From positions 62,001-126,000 of the forward strand of contig CAITVK010000114.1 of the NCBI GenBank assembly GCA_903895845.1: DNA of 64,000 nucleotides, given 5' to 3'. The stretch is from an uncultured Chitinophagaceae bacterium. GTDB lineage: Bacteria > Bacteroidota > Bacteroidia > Chitinophagales > Chitinophagaceae. Positions 27,075 through 37,100 of the stretch are shown in pieces (position 1 is the first letter of the stretch; every line of letters begins with the position of its first letter). Under the pieces are notes generated by a model. That model was not told the DNA's origin and ran no database searches. It worked only from the letters and a program-made list of their open reading frames with translations. Position numbers and translations under genes: made by a program.

Positions 27075-28190
27075 ATGAAATGTATCCAGTTTGATGTTAC
27101 AAAAGATCCGAGCAATTTACCTGCGGATGCATTCGGAATCAGGATAGCTTACCTGTTAAGTGATTACATGAACCTGATTGGTAACAGCACTTTTCTTATA
27201 ACATTGGAGGCCATATTAAAAACCTTTTCTCTTGCACAAAGATTGAAAATCCTCTACAATTTCCCCTACTGCGAACCCGAATTTAAATTGATTGCCGAGA
27301 ACTATTTTGATTTTCAAAAGCAAATGAGGGCCTTGAAACATCCAACCAATGCTGTGTTTCTTGCAGGACGCAAATTGGAAAAAACAGTAGAGGATATTAT
27401 TCAGGGCTGGCTAGATAATTTTAGAGTGAATTTAAACAAGGATGGATTCATTGGTTTGCTAGAGTTGGCCGATTACATCAGTTTTGGTCTTCATCACGCA
27501 GATAGTTTGCCCGGAAAGTCGTCAAGGGGGCATTTATGTACTCAAGAAGTCATAAATAATCAACAGCCAGATGGTGCTGTCAACAACTCTATCTGGATGC
27601 AGTCGGGTCTTTTTTATCAAGCAGACTTCTTCGAAACGATGGTGGCTACTTCCGTTAACATGATAGAAGAGGATATGCCCTACTTTATTAAAGCCTTTGA
27701 ATTTCCCAATCTAAATATTTTGAATACGATAGAGTTAAAGTCGATAAAAGCGCAGTTTGCCACGGAGCTGCAACCTTTTAAAGCGATGATGGACGAATGG
27801 GCGGTACAATGCTATAAAACGGGTGGCAAAGATTATTTTATTGAAAAAATAGTCCCTTCATTTGCCCATATACAGGAGACGATAGATAATAACCCAATCC
27901 TACATCACCTCTCCAGTATCAAAGAAGGCAAGGTAACTGCTAGTGTTTACTTCGGTGAGGTGTCGCCTTTGATTCATTGGAGTTTTTATTACTCTCACAA
28001 TCTGCTTTCGGATATAGAATACAATTTGCTTGTTAATAATTACAACGATTTGCCCAATCATACCATTCCAATCCTGCTATTTCTGCCAACGATGGATGGC
28101 CTTACTTTGGGAGAGAAAGAAGAGGAGACTGCAGAAGAGGAAGTGCCGGACACCATCCAGGCAGTTAGAAAATTCATAAACATAGATTAA
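27075..28190 (+). CDS. hypothetical protein encoded with an NYN ribonuclease
   Basis: A 371-residue soluble protein with no signal peptide or membrane helix that I recognise in no family. It is helix-rich with many aromatic residues, has a central FETMVATSVNMIEEDMPYF stretch and an acidic tail (EKEEETAEEEVPD). There are no obvious nucleotide-binding or metal motifs. It is followed after 23 bp by the NYN-domain protein, so the two are almost certainly co-transcribed and probably cooperate in RNA handling; that is inference from position. A weak TACACTTG box (27054-27061) lies just before the start. Confidence 0.6.
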   Translation: MKCIQFDVTKDPSNLPADAFGIRIAYLLSDYMNLIGNSTFLITLEAILKTFSLAQRLKILYNFPYCEPEFKLIAENYFDFQKQMRALKHPTNAVFLAGRKLEKTVEDIIQGWLDNFRVNLNKDGFIGLLELADYISFGLHHADSLPGKSSRGHLCTQEVINNQQPDGAVNNSIWMQSGLFYQADFFETMVATSVNMIEEDMPYFIKAFEFPNLNILNTIELKSIKAQFATELQPFKAMMDEWAVQCYKTGGKDYFIEKIVPSFAHIQETIDNNPILHHLSSIKEGKVTASVYFGEVSPLIHWSFYYSHNLLSDIEYNLLVNNYNDLPNHTIPILLFLPTMDGLTLGEKEEETAEEEVPDTIQAVRKFINID

Positions 28191-28213
28191 TCAATCATAC
28201 TTAAAATGAGAAA

Positions 28214-29599
28214 ATGAGAAAAGAAGCGTACCAGTATTTTTCTGTTAAGGTACAACAGATAGCTGCGAGGCTAGAGTTTGAAACACTCACCGATATGTGT
28301 CGGTTTAACGAAGTAAATCATATAGACAATGTCTTTATTCTTCACGAAGACAACCCTTCCGATGATTGTTTTGCGGTGTACCACAATGCCTGTTTACTGC
28401 TGCACAAAACAGAAGGATTCAAGACCTTGGAAAACTTTGTTTCTGCTCAGGACAAAGGATATCCCAATGCCACCCTTTACTACGATTCCATTGCCTTGGG
28501 ATATTCCAAATATGAGGATTATCTAATGGTAAAAGAATCGGGCATCAGCGACCCGGCAACCTTTGAAACCATGAAAAAGAAGGGTTTCCTCACTGGCTTT
28601 ATTGCCTTTCAGGAATTAGAGAAAACCGAACCAAAGCTTTTCGACATCACTACCCCTGTAAACAATGCCTTTGATTTGTACACTTATGCCAAGCAGCACA
28701 ATTTTGAAGACTGTTCTAAATTACTGGAGGGACTAGCCAAAGGATTCTCCGACAGTAACTTGTTTGCAGCTGCCAAAGAACTAGGATTCCCTACACATGC
28801 CGACTTTATAGATGGTGGGAAGAGGGGTTTCAGAACCTATACCGACTTGAAACTTGCCAATGAGTTGGGCATAAGGGATGGGCAGGACTTATTGAAATTC
28901 AACGACCTTGAATTTGTGAAGCAAGGCGACATCACCCACGACCAACGGGTTGTACTGATTGTATTGTCTAAGATTGAGCAAGGCAAAAAGATTTCGCTTA
29001 ATAAACTAAATGCCATATTGGAAAGCAATATCGAGGAATATCGATACGAAGACACGATGCAACTCCCAAAATGGTTCACCAAATCCATGCATAGTGTTGG
29101 CGCTTTGTCTGAGTTTCTTGAAAAGAGTGTATCTGTAAAGCGATATGGCACTTACTATGCAGATGGTGAGTTTTTTGAAATCAACAAGATGCAGGATCGG
29201 TCTGTTGTGTTGGATGCTAGTAATGTTGCGCATAATAGTAGTGGGCGAACGGATAAAAAAGTATATGCACAGAATCTTGTTTTGATGATAGACTTTTTGA
29301 AAGAAAAAGGATTTAGTGACATCACAGTCATTGCTGATGCCTCACTCAGGCATAAGGTGGAGGATAATCATATATTAGAAAAAGTTAAAAAGATGTGTAC
29401 TTACCTCGAATCGCCAAGGGAAACGACTGCGGATGTTTTTATTTTACAATATATTAAAATGAACCACTGTTTGATGGTAAGTAATGACAACTTTAGGGAA
29501 TGGAAGATTCAAGATCCTTGGGCGGCAGAGAATGTAGATTTCTATCGGTTGTCCTTCATAATTAAAGGCAACGAGGTATTAATGCCTGATTTGAAATAG
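28214..29599 (+). CDS. Zc3h12a-like NYN-domain ribonuclease
   Basis: A 461-residue protein. The C-terminal part (about 325-455) is an NYN/PIN-like nuclease domain of the Zc3h12a type: Asp334 and Asn337 in VVLDASNVAH, Asp375 in VIADAS, Asp407 in TTADVFIL and Asp425 in SNDNF form the expected acidic metal site. The N-terminal 300 residues contain repeated segments of the form A-x-E-L/K-G-F/I...DF...K-G-F, perhaps a helical repeat scaffold for RNA or partner binding. Eukaryotic relatives (MCPIP1) cleave mRNA and pre-miRNA; bacterial members are uncharacterised. It is coupled to the unknown gene upstream and followed by a terminator. Confidence 0.83.
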   Translation: MRKEAYQYFSVKVQQIAARLEFETLTDMCRFNEVNHIDNVFILHEDNPSDDCFAVYHNACLLLHKTEGFKTLENFVSAQDKGYPNATLYYDSIALGYSKYEDYLMVKESGISDPATFETMKKKGFLTGFIAFQELEKTEPKLFDITTPVNNAFDLYTYAKQHNFEDCSKLLEGLAKGFSDSNLFAAAKELGFPTHADFIDGGKRGFRTYTDLKLANELGIRDGQDLLKFNDLEFVKQGDITHDQRVVLIVLSKIEQGKKISLNKLNAILESNIEEYRYEDTMQLPKWFTKSMHSVGALSEFLEKSVSVKRYGTYYADGEFFEINKMQDRSVVLDASNVAHNSSGRTDKKVYAQNLVLMIDFLKEKGFSDITVIADASLRHKVEDNHILEKVKKMCTYLESPRETTADVFILQYIKMNHCLMVSNDNFREWKIQDPWAAENVDFYRLSFIIKGNEVLMPDLK

Positions 29600-29616
29600 T
29601 AGTTGAAGAATGACGA

Positions 29617-29657
29617 AAGCCCTTGAAGTACAAGTTTTTTCAAGGGCTTGCTTTTTA
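29617..29657 (+). terminator. terminator of the hypothetical/NYN operon
   Basis: AAGCCCTTGAA pairs with TTCAAGGGCTT around an 11-base loop, followed by GCTTTTTATT. Confidence 0.85.
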
Positions 29658-29682
29658 TTGTTATTGCCTGCTTATTGAATAT

Positions 29683-30309
29683 CTAAAGGCTTCTATAGCC
29701 TGAGTTGGGTATTGCAAAAACACTAATGGGAATGGGACTTAAATTTACTTTAGTAGCTGTATATATTATTCTTTCACCTTTTCTCCCTAAACTCTCATAG
29801 GATAAAACCAATCCTGTTACATCCTTAAAAAGATACTCAAACTCCTTCACAGAAGGAATAATTGATGTGGCATAATAAATTGTGTAAATACTGCTATCTC
29901 TTAGGTGGATAAAAGCTTTTGTGCAGTCGTAGCCGAGTATTGTTTTGTGTTCTTCCGTAGTTTCAACCCTGGTATTTTCAAACTGTTTGTTCTCAGATAG
30001 CCACTTGTCGTTATCTAATTTTGTAATGAATTTATTACTACCAAACTCTCTTAAAATGGTTGCCCCCCCAGAAGTTTTATCGTAGATGACGCTCTGATTA
30101 AAGGCTGGACTCACTAAGTTCACCCTGCTTTCATTCCCTTTAATATAAACCGTTTTGCTACTTGCTTTCAAGGCTTCCTTCATTTTTATACTCGCACTGT
30201 CGGCAGCAACGATGCTGTAAGTGATGGTACACTCTGCAATAATGCGTTGCTGTGCAGACATTTTAAAAGCAAGTAATAGTGATAAGAATAAAATAGATGC
30301 ACTTTTCAT
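29683..30309 (-). CDS. GLPGLI/DUF4412-like secreted protein
   Basis: A 208-residue exported protein (signal peptide ending FKMSAQ). The mature part has the layout of small Bacteroidota envelope proteins of the GLPGLI/DUF4412 type: ECTITYSI at the start, a KxVYIKGNESRVNL block, a VIYDKTSGG segment, then TKTILGYDC-like EEHKTILGYDCTKAF and a C-terminal PxISVFAIP. The GYDC motif with its single Cys is characteristic. Molecular function is unknown. It is upstream of, and transcribed away from, the NYN operon terminator; the yidC gene lies 124 bp further upstream on the same strand. Confidence 0.68.
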   Translation of the reverse strand: MKSASILFLSLLLAFKMSAQQRIIAECTITYSIVAADSASIKMKEALKASSKTVYIKGNESRVNLVSPAFNQSVIYDKTSGGATILREFGSNKFITKLDNDKWLSENKQFENTRVETTEEHKTILGYDCTKAFIHLRDSSIYTIYYATSIIPSVKEFEYLFKDVTGLVLSYESLGRKGERIIYTATKVNLSPIPISVFAIPNSGYRSL

Positions 30310-30432
30310 TTTGTTGCTTAATAATGCTTAAAAGTAAATATAATGTTTCAGATAGATAGTTGAAAAAAGAAAAAGCAGCAAAAAGGGTTTACTTAGTGCT
30401 GCTTTTGTCCTTAGTGCCTTTGTGGCAATTTA

Positions 30433-32286
30433 TTATTTACTTGTTTTATTTTTCATACTCTCCACCTTTTTCTGCGTTTCCATTACTTGCGCATAACGTT
30501 CCTGCCATTTACTTTTAGTTTTAGGTTTGGAACGGGTATCTTTCATCTTCTCTAAAATTTTATCATGATCAATAATATAAGTTTGAATCACGAACTGTAA
30601 CAACAGTGTAATAGTGTTGGAAACAGTGTAATACCAAGTAAGTGCCGATGGTAAACGATTAAAGAAGAACAGCATCATGAAAGGGAAGATGTACGGCATA
30701 TACTTCATTGCCGGATTATCTTGTGTTGGCGTGTTGCCCATATTGTACATAGAAATCGCAAAACTTGTTAATACCGCTGTAATGGTAAATAAGCTGATGT
30801 GGTCTCCAAATCCCATTGGGATAGAGAAAGGCAATTGTGCAATTACATCATAAGAAGACAAGTCATGGCTCCACAAGAACGATTGTCCTCTCAGGGATAT
30901 GTTCGAATTAAAGAAACTATACAAAGCGAAGAAGATGGGAATCTGCAACAAAGCCGGGATACAACCACCTAAAGGATTGACGCCAGCCTCTCTAAACAGT
31001 TTCATCTGATCCATCGCAAAAGCCTGTTGGTCTTCGCCATGTTTCTTTTTCAGAATGTCTAGTTCTGGTCTCAGTACCTTCATCTTAGCGCCACTCAGGT
31101 AACTGCCATACATCAGCGGAGCAGTAAACAAACGAATAAATAATGTAAGTAACAAGATTGCCCAGCCAAAGTTGCCTATCAACATAGTGAAAAAACCAAA
31201 AACTGGCATAATCACATATTTATTAACAGGGCGTACAAACGAATAAACATCTCTTCCTAGGTTGATAATGTTATCCATCCCATTCTCTTGTTTCTTTAAT
31301 ATAGAATAATCATTTGGTCCATAATACAATTGAAGTGGGATGGTAGTAGATGCAGTAACAGGTACTTTTAGTTGCAATTGCGTTTCTACGGTGGCCAAGG
31401 TATGGGTAGAATCTTTTTCTCCACTTCTTTCCCATTTCACGGTACCACTTGCAAAGCTGTTTTTAGCTATTAATGTCGTGTTAAAGAACTGCTGAACGAC
31501 GCCCACCCATTGTGTAGGCTTCTCAAAAGTATGTTCTTTGTGGGAGGAGATATAATCGAATTGATTGTCCTCACTAAAACAGATGTTACTCATTTGTTTC
31601 TCATACAAATTTGATTTCTCATTTTGAGTTGTTTGCCAGTTCCAGTCAAAATTCAGGTTGCCATTACTCAACAGTTTGTCTGCGCCATTCATGTTGATGT
31701 TCCAATCAATCGCATAACTGTTTGGCTTCACAACGTATTGGTGAGTAAGACTTTGTCCGTTTTTGGCAGCGATGGTAAAACTTATCTTTTGGGTATTATC
31801 GCTGGCTTTTTCAATAACAGGCGTTGGGAAATAAAGGTTGTTTACCGAATTGTAACTGTTATTCCCTGTGTTGATCTGATAACTAATTTTATCACTTGCA
31901 TTACCACCAAGTACAACGGGTTTGCCGTTGAAACTAGATTTGTAGTTTTTTAGTTCAACAGATTTAACTGCACCACCTTTATTGCTAAAAGTTACTTTTA
32001 TCACTTCATTTTCCAGGGTTGTCAGTTCTTCCTTACCCAAAGCAGCAGTTGTAAAATCTCCTGCGGCACTCAGTTTATCCAAAGTGTCTCTTTTTAGAAA
32101 CTCTTTGTTCAAGGCACTTGTGTCCTTTAATTTCATCTGTGCCTGAATCACGCTCTGAATAGAGTCTTTATCATGTTTTTCCTTGGCTTGGATGGCTGCG
32201 TTTTGTTGATTGCTGAAATAGAAGTAGGCAAAAAATAAAACTGCCAGCAATACCATTCCAACCACTGTGTTCTTGTCCGTCTGCAT
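30433..32286 (-). CDS. yidC: membrane protein insertase YidC
   Basis: A 617-residue inner-membrane insertase of the Oxa1/YidC family. An N-terminal anchor (residues 7-25) is followed by the large periplasmic domain (about 45-350, beta-supersandwich) and the conserved five-helix core from about 355 (YVIMPVFGFFTMLIG and on) with GCIPALLQIPIFFALYSFF, then a Lys-rich tail (KTKSKWQERYAQVME). The length is in the family range for Bacteroidota. It inserts membrane proteins alone or with SecYEG. A TACATTTG box lies 20-27 bases upstream. No rpmH/rnpA neighbour is present, as is usual in this phylum. Confidence 0.97.
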   Translation of the reverse strand: MQTDKNTVVGMVLLAVLFFAYFYFSNQQNAAIQAKEKHDKDSIQSVIQAQMKLKDTSALNKEFLKRDTLDKLSAAGDFTTAALGKEELTTLENEVIKVTFSNKGGAVKSVELKNYKSSFNGKPVVLGGNASDKISYQINTGNNSYNSVNNLYFPTPVIEKASDNTQKISFTIAAKNGQSLTHQYVVKPNSYAIDWNINMNGADKLLSNGNLNFDWNWQTTQNEKSNLYEKQMSNICFSEDNQFDYISSHKEHTFEKPTQWVGVVQQFFNTTLIAKNSFASGTVKWERSGEKDSTHTLATVETQLQLKVPVTASTTIPLQLYYGPNDYSILKKQENGMDNIINLGRDVYSFVRPVNKYVIMPVFGFFTMLIGNFGWAILLLTLFIRLFTAPLMYGSYLSGAKMKVLRPELDILKKKHGEDQQAFAMDQMKLFREAGVNPLGGCIPALLQIPIFFALYSFFNSNISLRGQSFLWSHDLSSYDVIAQLPFSIPMGFGDHISLFTITAVLTSFAISMYNMGNTPTQDNPAMKYMPYIFPFMMLFFFNRLPSALTWYYTVSNTITLLLQFVIQTYIIDHDKILEKMKDTRSKPKTKSKWQERYAQVMETQKKVESMKNKTSK

Positions 32287-32306
32287 ATATTTTTCTAAAT
32301 AAGCCG

Positions 32307-32314
32307 CAAATGTA
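32307..32314 (-). promoter_or_regulatory. -7 box of yidC
   Basis: On the minus strand it reads TACATTTG, an exact TAnnTTTG match ending 20 bases before the start. The -33 element is not clear because the upstream DNA is an ATGAGTTAT-type inverted repeat. Confidence 0.5.
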
Positions 32315-32326
32315 GGGGTTACTCTT

Positions 32327-32436
32327 TAGTTATGAGTTATGAGATGTGAGTTATGATATAATGTGGACTTTGGAAATTTAATCCGTATTTTGTATTTGTT
32401 TGTAAATTAAGAACTTATAATTCATAACTCACAACT
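32327..32436. repeat. ATGAGTTAT/ATAACTCAT inverted repeat, copy 1
   Basis: The left arm begins TAGTTATGAGTTATGAGATG (32327) and the right arm contains TTATAATTCATAACTCACAA (32415), with a 55-base loop between the divergent yidC and mnmD genes. Related copies lie at 51141, 55561 and 61800. Confidence 0.65.
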
Positions 32437-32446
32437 GATTAAAGTC

Positions 32447-33112
32447 TTGAAAAAGGAGATATTACTCACCCAAGATGGTAGCTACACAGTTGCTATTCCT
32501 GAAATGAATGTTACTTACCATAGCATTCGGGGTGCTTTGCAGGAAAGCATACATATTTATATACAGTCAGGGTTGCAATATGCTTTGCCCAAAGTTGCCA
32601 TAGAAACCATTTCTGTGTTTGAGATGGGCTTTGGTACCGGACTTAATGCCTTGCTTACGATGCAAGAAGCTATCAGGTTAAAGCGAAGAATCAACTATTA
32701 TGCGGTAGAATTATTTCCGCTTACAATTGAAGAAGCAAAAGCACTAAAGCAAGACGATCAATTAGGCACAGGTAGCCTTGCTATGCAATTACACGAAGGT
32801 CCTTGGGAAGAAGAAGTGATGATAAACGAATATTTCACTCTATATAAAACGAATCAGTCGCTACTAGACCTATCTCTAAATATCCAGTTCGATGTTGTTT
32901 ATTTCGATGCCTTTGCCCCAAATGATCAGCCCGAATTATGGACTGAAGCTGTGTTCGCCAATCTATTCAACAACTTAAACAACAATGGCGTCCTCGTTAC
33001 ATATTCCTGTAAGGGAACGGTACGTCGGACAATGCAGGCAGTAGGATTTATTGTCAACAAAATACCTGGTCCAATTGGAAAAGCAGAAATTGTTCGTGCC
33101 ATAAAACCCTAG
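32447..33112 (+). CDS. mnmD: tRNA (mnm5s2U34) methyltransferase MnmD, TTG start
   Basis: A 221-residue SAM-dependent methyltransferase of the MnmC N-terminal/MnmD family. It has the SAM-binding EMGFGTGLNALLT block (about 60-72), DAFAPNDQPELW (about 164-175) and the C-terminal VRRTMQAVGFIVNKIPGPIG. It makes the final methylation of 5-aminomethyl-2-thiouridine at tRNA position 34, without the FAD domain of full MnmC. The family N-terminus MKxEIxxTxDGS is encoded from TTG at 32447; the first in-frame ATG is at codon 19 and would remove conserved residues, so TTG is chosen. Confidence 0.9.
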   Translation: MKKEILLTQDGSYTVAIPEMNVTYHSIRGALQESIHIYIQSGLQYALPKVAIETISVFEMGFGTGLNALLTMQEAIRLKRRINYYAVELFPLTIEEAKALKQDDQLGTGSLAMQLHEGPWEEEVMINEYFTLYKTNQSLLDLSLNIQFDVVYFDAFAPNDQPELWTEAVFANLFNNLNNNGVLVTYSCKGTVRRTMQAVGFIVNKIPGPIGKAEIVRAIKP

Positions 33113-33241
33113 TTTTCAACCATTTATGGTGCTGTTAAACTTCAAATTGATTTTTTAAAACTTAAATTAATGCCTTGAAATACATCCTATTTATCCCCCA
33201 TTTTTTGTCAATAAAATACCTACTCTTATATTTACCACCTC

Positions 33242-33961
33242 ATGAGTAAACCTGTTTTACATACCGTACTATCTCCCAAATTGTTGCAGTTATACGACTG
33301 CGATAACTCCATCGTAGTTATTATCGATGTTTTTAGAGCCACATCCACCATTGCCACGGCTTTATATAACGGGGCTTCGCGAATAATTCCCGTAGATACT
33401 GTAGAGAAATGTATCTCCATTGGTGCGCAAACAAAAGGAATAACGGCAGGAGAAAGGGATGGTAAAGTGATACCGGGCTTGCAATATGGCAACTCGCCAG
33501 CGGAATATCCAGCCAGTTTTATTAAAGGAAAAACATTGGTATTGACTACCACCAACGGCACCAAATTGTTGCACATGGCTTTGAATGCGGGTGCATCGAA
33601 AGTTGTAACAGGCTCGTTTCCTAATCTGTCGGCTGTGTGTGACTTTTTGATTGCAGAAAAGAAAAATGTATTGTTGGGATGTTCGGGTTGGAAGGATAAA
33701 TTTAATCTGGAAGATACCCTTTTTGCGGGGGCAGTTATTGATAGAATTAAAGAACACTTTACCATTCATTGCGATAGTAGTTTGATGGCTGAAGAGATGT
33801 ACCTGAAACATAAAGATGATATGCTTGGCTTTATCAGAAAGCTTACACATTGGCATCGGTTGGAGAAGTTTGGCTTAGAAAAAGATCTGGAATATTGTGT
33901 TACGCCAGACGTTGCCAATATCTTGCCCCTCTATAAAAATGGCGATTTGATAGTTGGCTGA
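33242..33961 (+). CDS. comB: probable 2-phosphosulfolactate phosphatase (ComB family)
   Basis: A 239-residue protein with the ComB family blocks: IDVFRATSTIATAL (about 28-41), GERDGKVIPGLQYGNSPAE (about 70-88), TTTNGTKLL and LLGCSGW...NLEDTLFAGA. Characterised ComB is a Mg-dependent phosphatase that makes sulfolactate in coenzyme M synthesis; in Bacteroidota, which lack that coenzyme, the homologue probably acts on another sulfonate or acid phosphate. The other com genes are not in the window. It is 129 bp after mnmD on the same strand with no terminator seen. Confidence 0.85.
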   Translation: MSKPVLHTVLSPKLLQLYDCDNSIVVIIDVFRATSTIATALYNGASRIIPVDTVEKCISIGAQTKGITAGERDGKVIPGLQYGNSPAEYPASFIKGKTLVLTTTNGTKLLHMALNAGASKVVTGSFPNLSAVCDFLIAEKKNVLLGCSGWKDKFNLEDTLFAGAVIDRIKEHFTIHCDSSLMAEEMYLKHKDDMLGFIRKLTHWHRLEKFGLEKDLEYCVTPDVANILPLYKNGDLIVG

Positions 33962-34178
33962 TAGGGTATATACCTTGCTAAATCCCTATAAAAGTACCCA
34001 TAGTAAATTTCGATTTTTTTTCACCATTAGTAAAATTGTAACTAGTCTATTAATCATTCAGTCTATAAAATGGTTCATTAGGTTAAGTCAATTGCTGTAT
34101 CTGTTATTATTTTTACCAAGTCTGTTCTGCAGCAAGTTCTCTTTGTTTTAGTTGCTGCGCAGAATAACATTGATGCTA

Positions 34179-37100
34179 ATGAAAAAGATTTACTTGCTAC
34201 TGATCGTTTGTATCCTTGCAAATGGTTGCTTATATGCCCAAACGATCAATATTTATGTTTCTCCCACGGGTGCCAACACTGGTTTGGGTGCTAGCACCGC
34301 CAATCCGGTCTCACTGATCAGGGCAAGAACAATTGCCAAAACAACGGCTAACAAGTTAAAACCTTGTGACATCTGGTTGATGGATGGCGTTTATTCCTAT
34401 CTGGCATTGGATACAACGGATAGTAGAACAGCAACTGCTCCACTCACCTATCATTCACTCAATCGATTGAAAGCCTCATTTCAGCCTGTTACTGCCATCA
34501 ATCCTTCCGATTTGTTGCCAATTCCAGATTCAATAAAGAGTCGGATTATTGATACGATGGCAAAGACAAAAGTGATGCAGGTAGATTTGTCTAAATACAA
34601 ATTGAGCAATATGTCTGTTTGGCCAAACCTGTTTGAATATCCGGTAACTGTGACTGCAACAACTAGCTCGCGTCAAAACTGGCCATTGCTTTATCAGAAT
34701 ACAACGCCGCTACCAATGGCACAATATCCAAAAGGTGACTCTGTAATGCGGATGAAGATGGTGTTGAATAATGGGGGAACGGGAGTAGGAGGCTCGGCGG
34801 GGATTTTTAAATATCGGGATGGCCGATGTCAATATTGGGGACAAGCCCTGAAAGAAGGATTATGGCTAAGGGGATGTTGGCGTGTGCCTTGGCAAATGGA
34901 TTTTGTAAAGACAGATTCTATCAATCTGATAGATTCTATTGTGTACCAGAGTGTGGGTGTGCAAGGAGGAATAGGGAATAAATATACACGCCCGGCTGGG
35001 AATGGGCAAGAGCCGTATGTGGCTGTAAACCTGATTGAAGAAATATCCCTTCCTGGCGAATGGGCGATAAATTTCAATACCAAAATGCTTTATGTCTATC
35101 CACCGGATACTGGAATTCTCAACATCAGCAGCGTAAGTGCTACGCCAACGATTAGTCTTAGTAAACTAAATTCCATCAATTTAGAAGGAATTTCATTGGA
35201 TGGAGGCTCTGGTATTGGTGTTAAGTTGAGTGGCTGTAGCAATGTGACTATTGCAGGGATGGACATAAAACATGTGTCAAGTTATGGGGTTTTGATTGCT
35301 GATGGAAGTAATTGTACCATCCGGAGTAATGATATTCATGAGGTGGGTGAAGGTGGTGTTTATGTAATCAGCAGTACTTTTAATGCAGATCAGTTGGCGA
35401 TGAAAGCCTGTAACCATAAAATTATTAATAACCATATCTACAATTATGCACAAGATGTTTTTTTGTATGCTGCCGCAATAGATACCCGCAACGCCATCGG
35501 TTGTTATGCTGCTTACAATAACATACATGGTTGTAAACATGTGGGCGTTTTGTTTGGTGGAAATAATAATGTTTATGAATATAATGATGTCAGCAATGTT
35601 GTAACAACCTACAATGATATGGGCGCATTTTATTCTGCAGAAACACAAACTAAAAGAGGAAACAAAATTCAACGGAACTATATACATGCGATGAATTATT
35701 GTGGTTCGGCATTGTATGCGGATAACAATTCGCAGGGGAATATTTTCAATGGAAACATTGCAGCCAATTGCTTATTTGGTGTACAAAACAATTTTGGCTT
35801 GTTCAATAACTTTAATAATAATATCTATTTTGATAATTACAAGTACCAGTGCAGTTACGAAATTGCCATGACAGATACAGTTTCTACCAGCACGGCCTAT
35901 ACCAGAGTGAAAAATGTAGACAGCATCAGTGCAATTTACAAAGCCACTTATCCCGAACTAAAAGATTACTTTGATACTGTAAATAAAGCATATACCTCAG
36001 CTGTTTGGCCACAAATAAATGGTAATGTTTTTATTGGAACGTCTGTTAATTTGGGCAGATGTATCAGTCCATTCTTAGATAAAAGTTTATTCCTCACAAG
36101 TGGAAAGACGTATACAACCTATGCCCAAACTGGTATTCCTTTTACGCAATATGGGCTGATATGCAATAATAATTTCTTTGCTAAAACAACTTCATTCAAA
36201 GGGGTAAGCAATAATTTGTTGGATAGTATCAAATCGACGGATGTTTTTTCAAAGACAGCTTTAACAGATTGGCATATAAGTAGGATTGGACTCTTTAAGG
36301 ATTCAATATATCGTTCAGACATTTCTCAGACTCAAACAAAGGGAGTGGCACCGTCTTTTAGTATGAAGGTAACCAGTCTTCATTCTTTTACGCTGCCTGA
36401 CACACTTACGATTACTGCAACAATAAAAAACCCAAATATCAACAAATGCTATTCTAGTGTACTGTTGTATGATTCTGGTGTTGCTAAGCCAAATATTCCG
36501 TTTACACTCACCAAATCAACGTTTGATTCTATAGTAGTAACAGCCAAATTGATCAATCCATCAACTGGCAATCATTCTCTGAGTGTTCATTTGTTGGATA
36601 GTACCCGTTGGGATTTTGTATCAGATACAACGAACCTGTCCATCCAAGGGGCATTACCGGTAAAGCTTCTGAACTTTAAAGCAACTGCTGTGGGATGCAA
36701 TGCTGCTCTCACTTGGAGTGTGGCAGATGAAAAGGGAGTAGTTGATTATATAATAGAACAGTCGGATAAGGATGGGATATTCAAGCAAGTTAAAAGTGTT
36801 TTTCCAACCAATAAAGAGGAAATAGAAAGCTACAGTGTGTTGGTTCCTCAAGAGGCAGATGCGGCACGGTATCGCATTTATGTGAACACTAATATAATGA
36901 GTTGGTATTCACCGGCTGCTTTCGTTAGAACGAATTGTACAGAGAAGGAGACACTTTCCATATTGCCAAATCCCGTCACTGCTGGAAGTACAAGTGCTGT
37001 TAAACTCAAATATTTATATAATGGGAATAGTACCTCATCTATTCTTATGGTGTATGATGCCACCGGGAAATTGGTTTCTAAGCAAGTTGTGTTCATTCAA

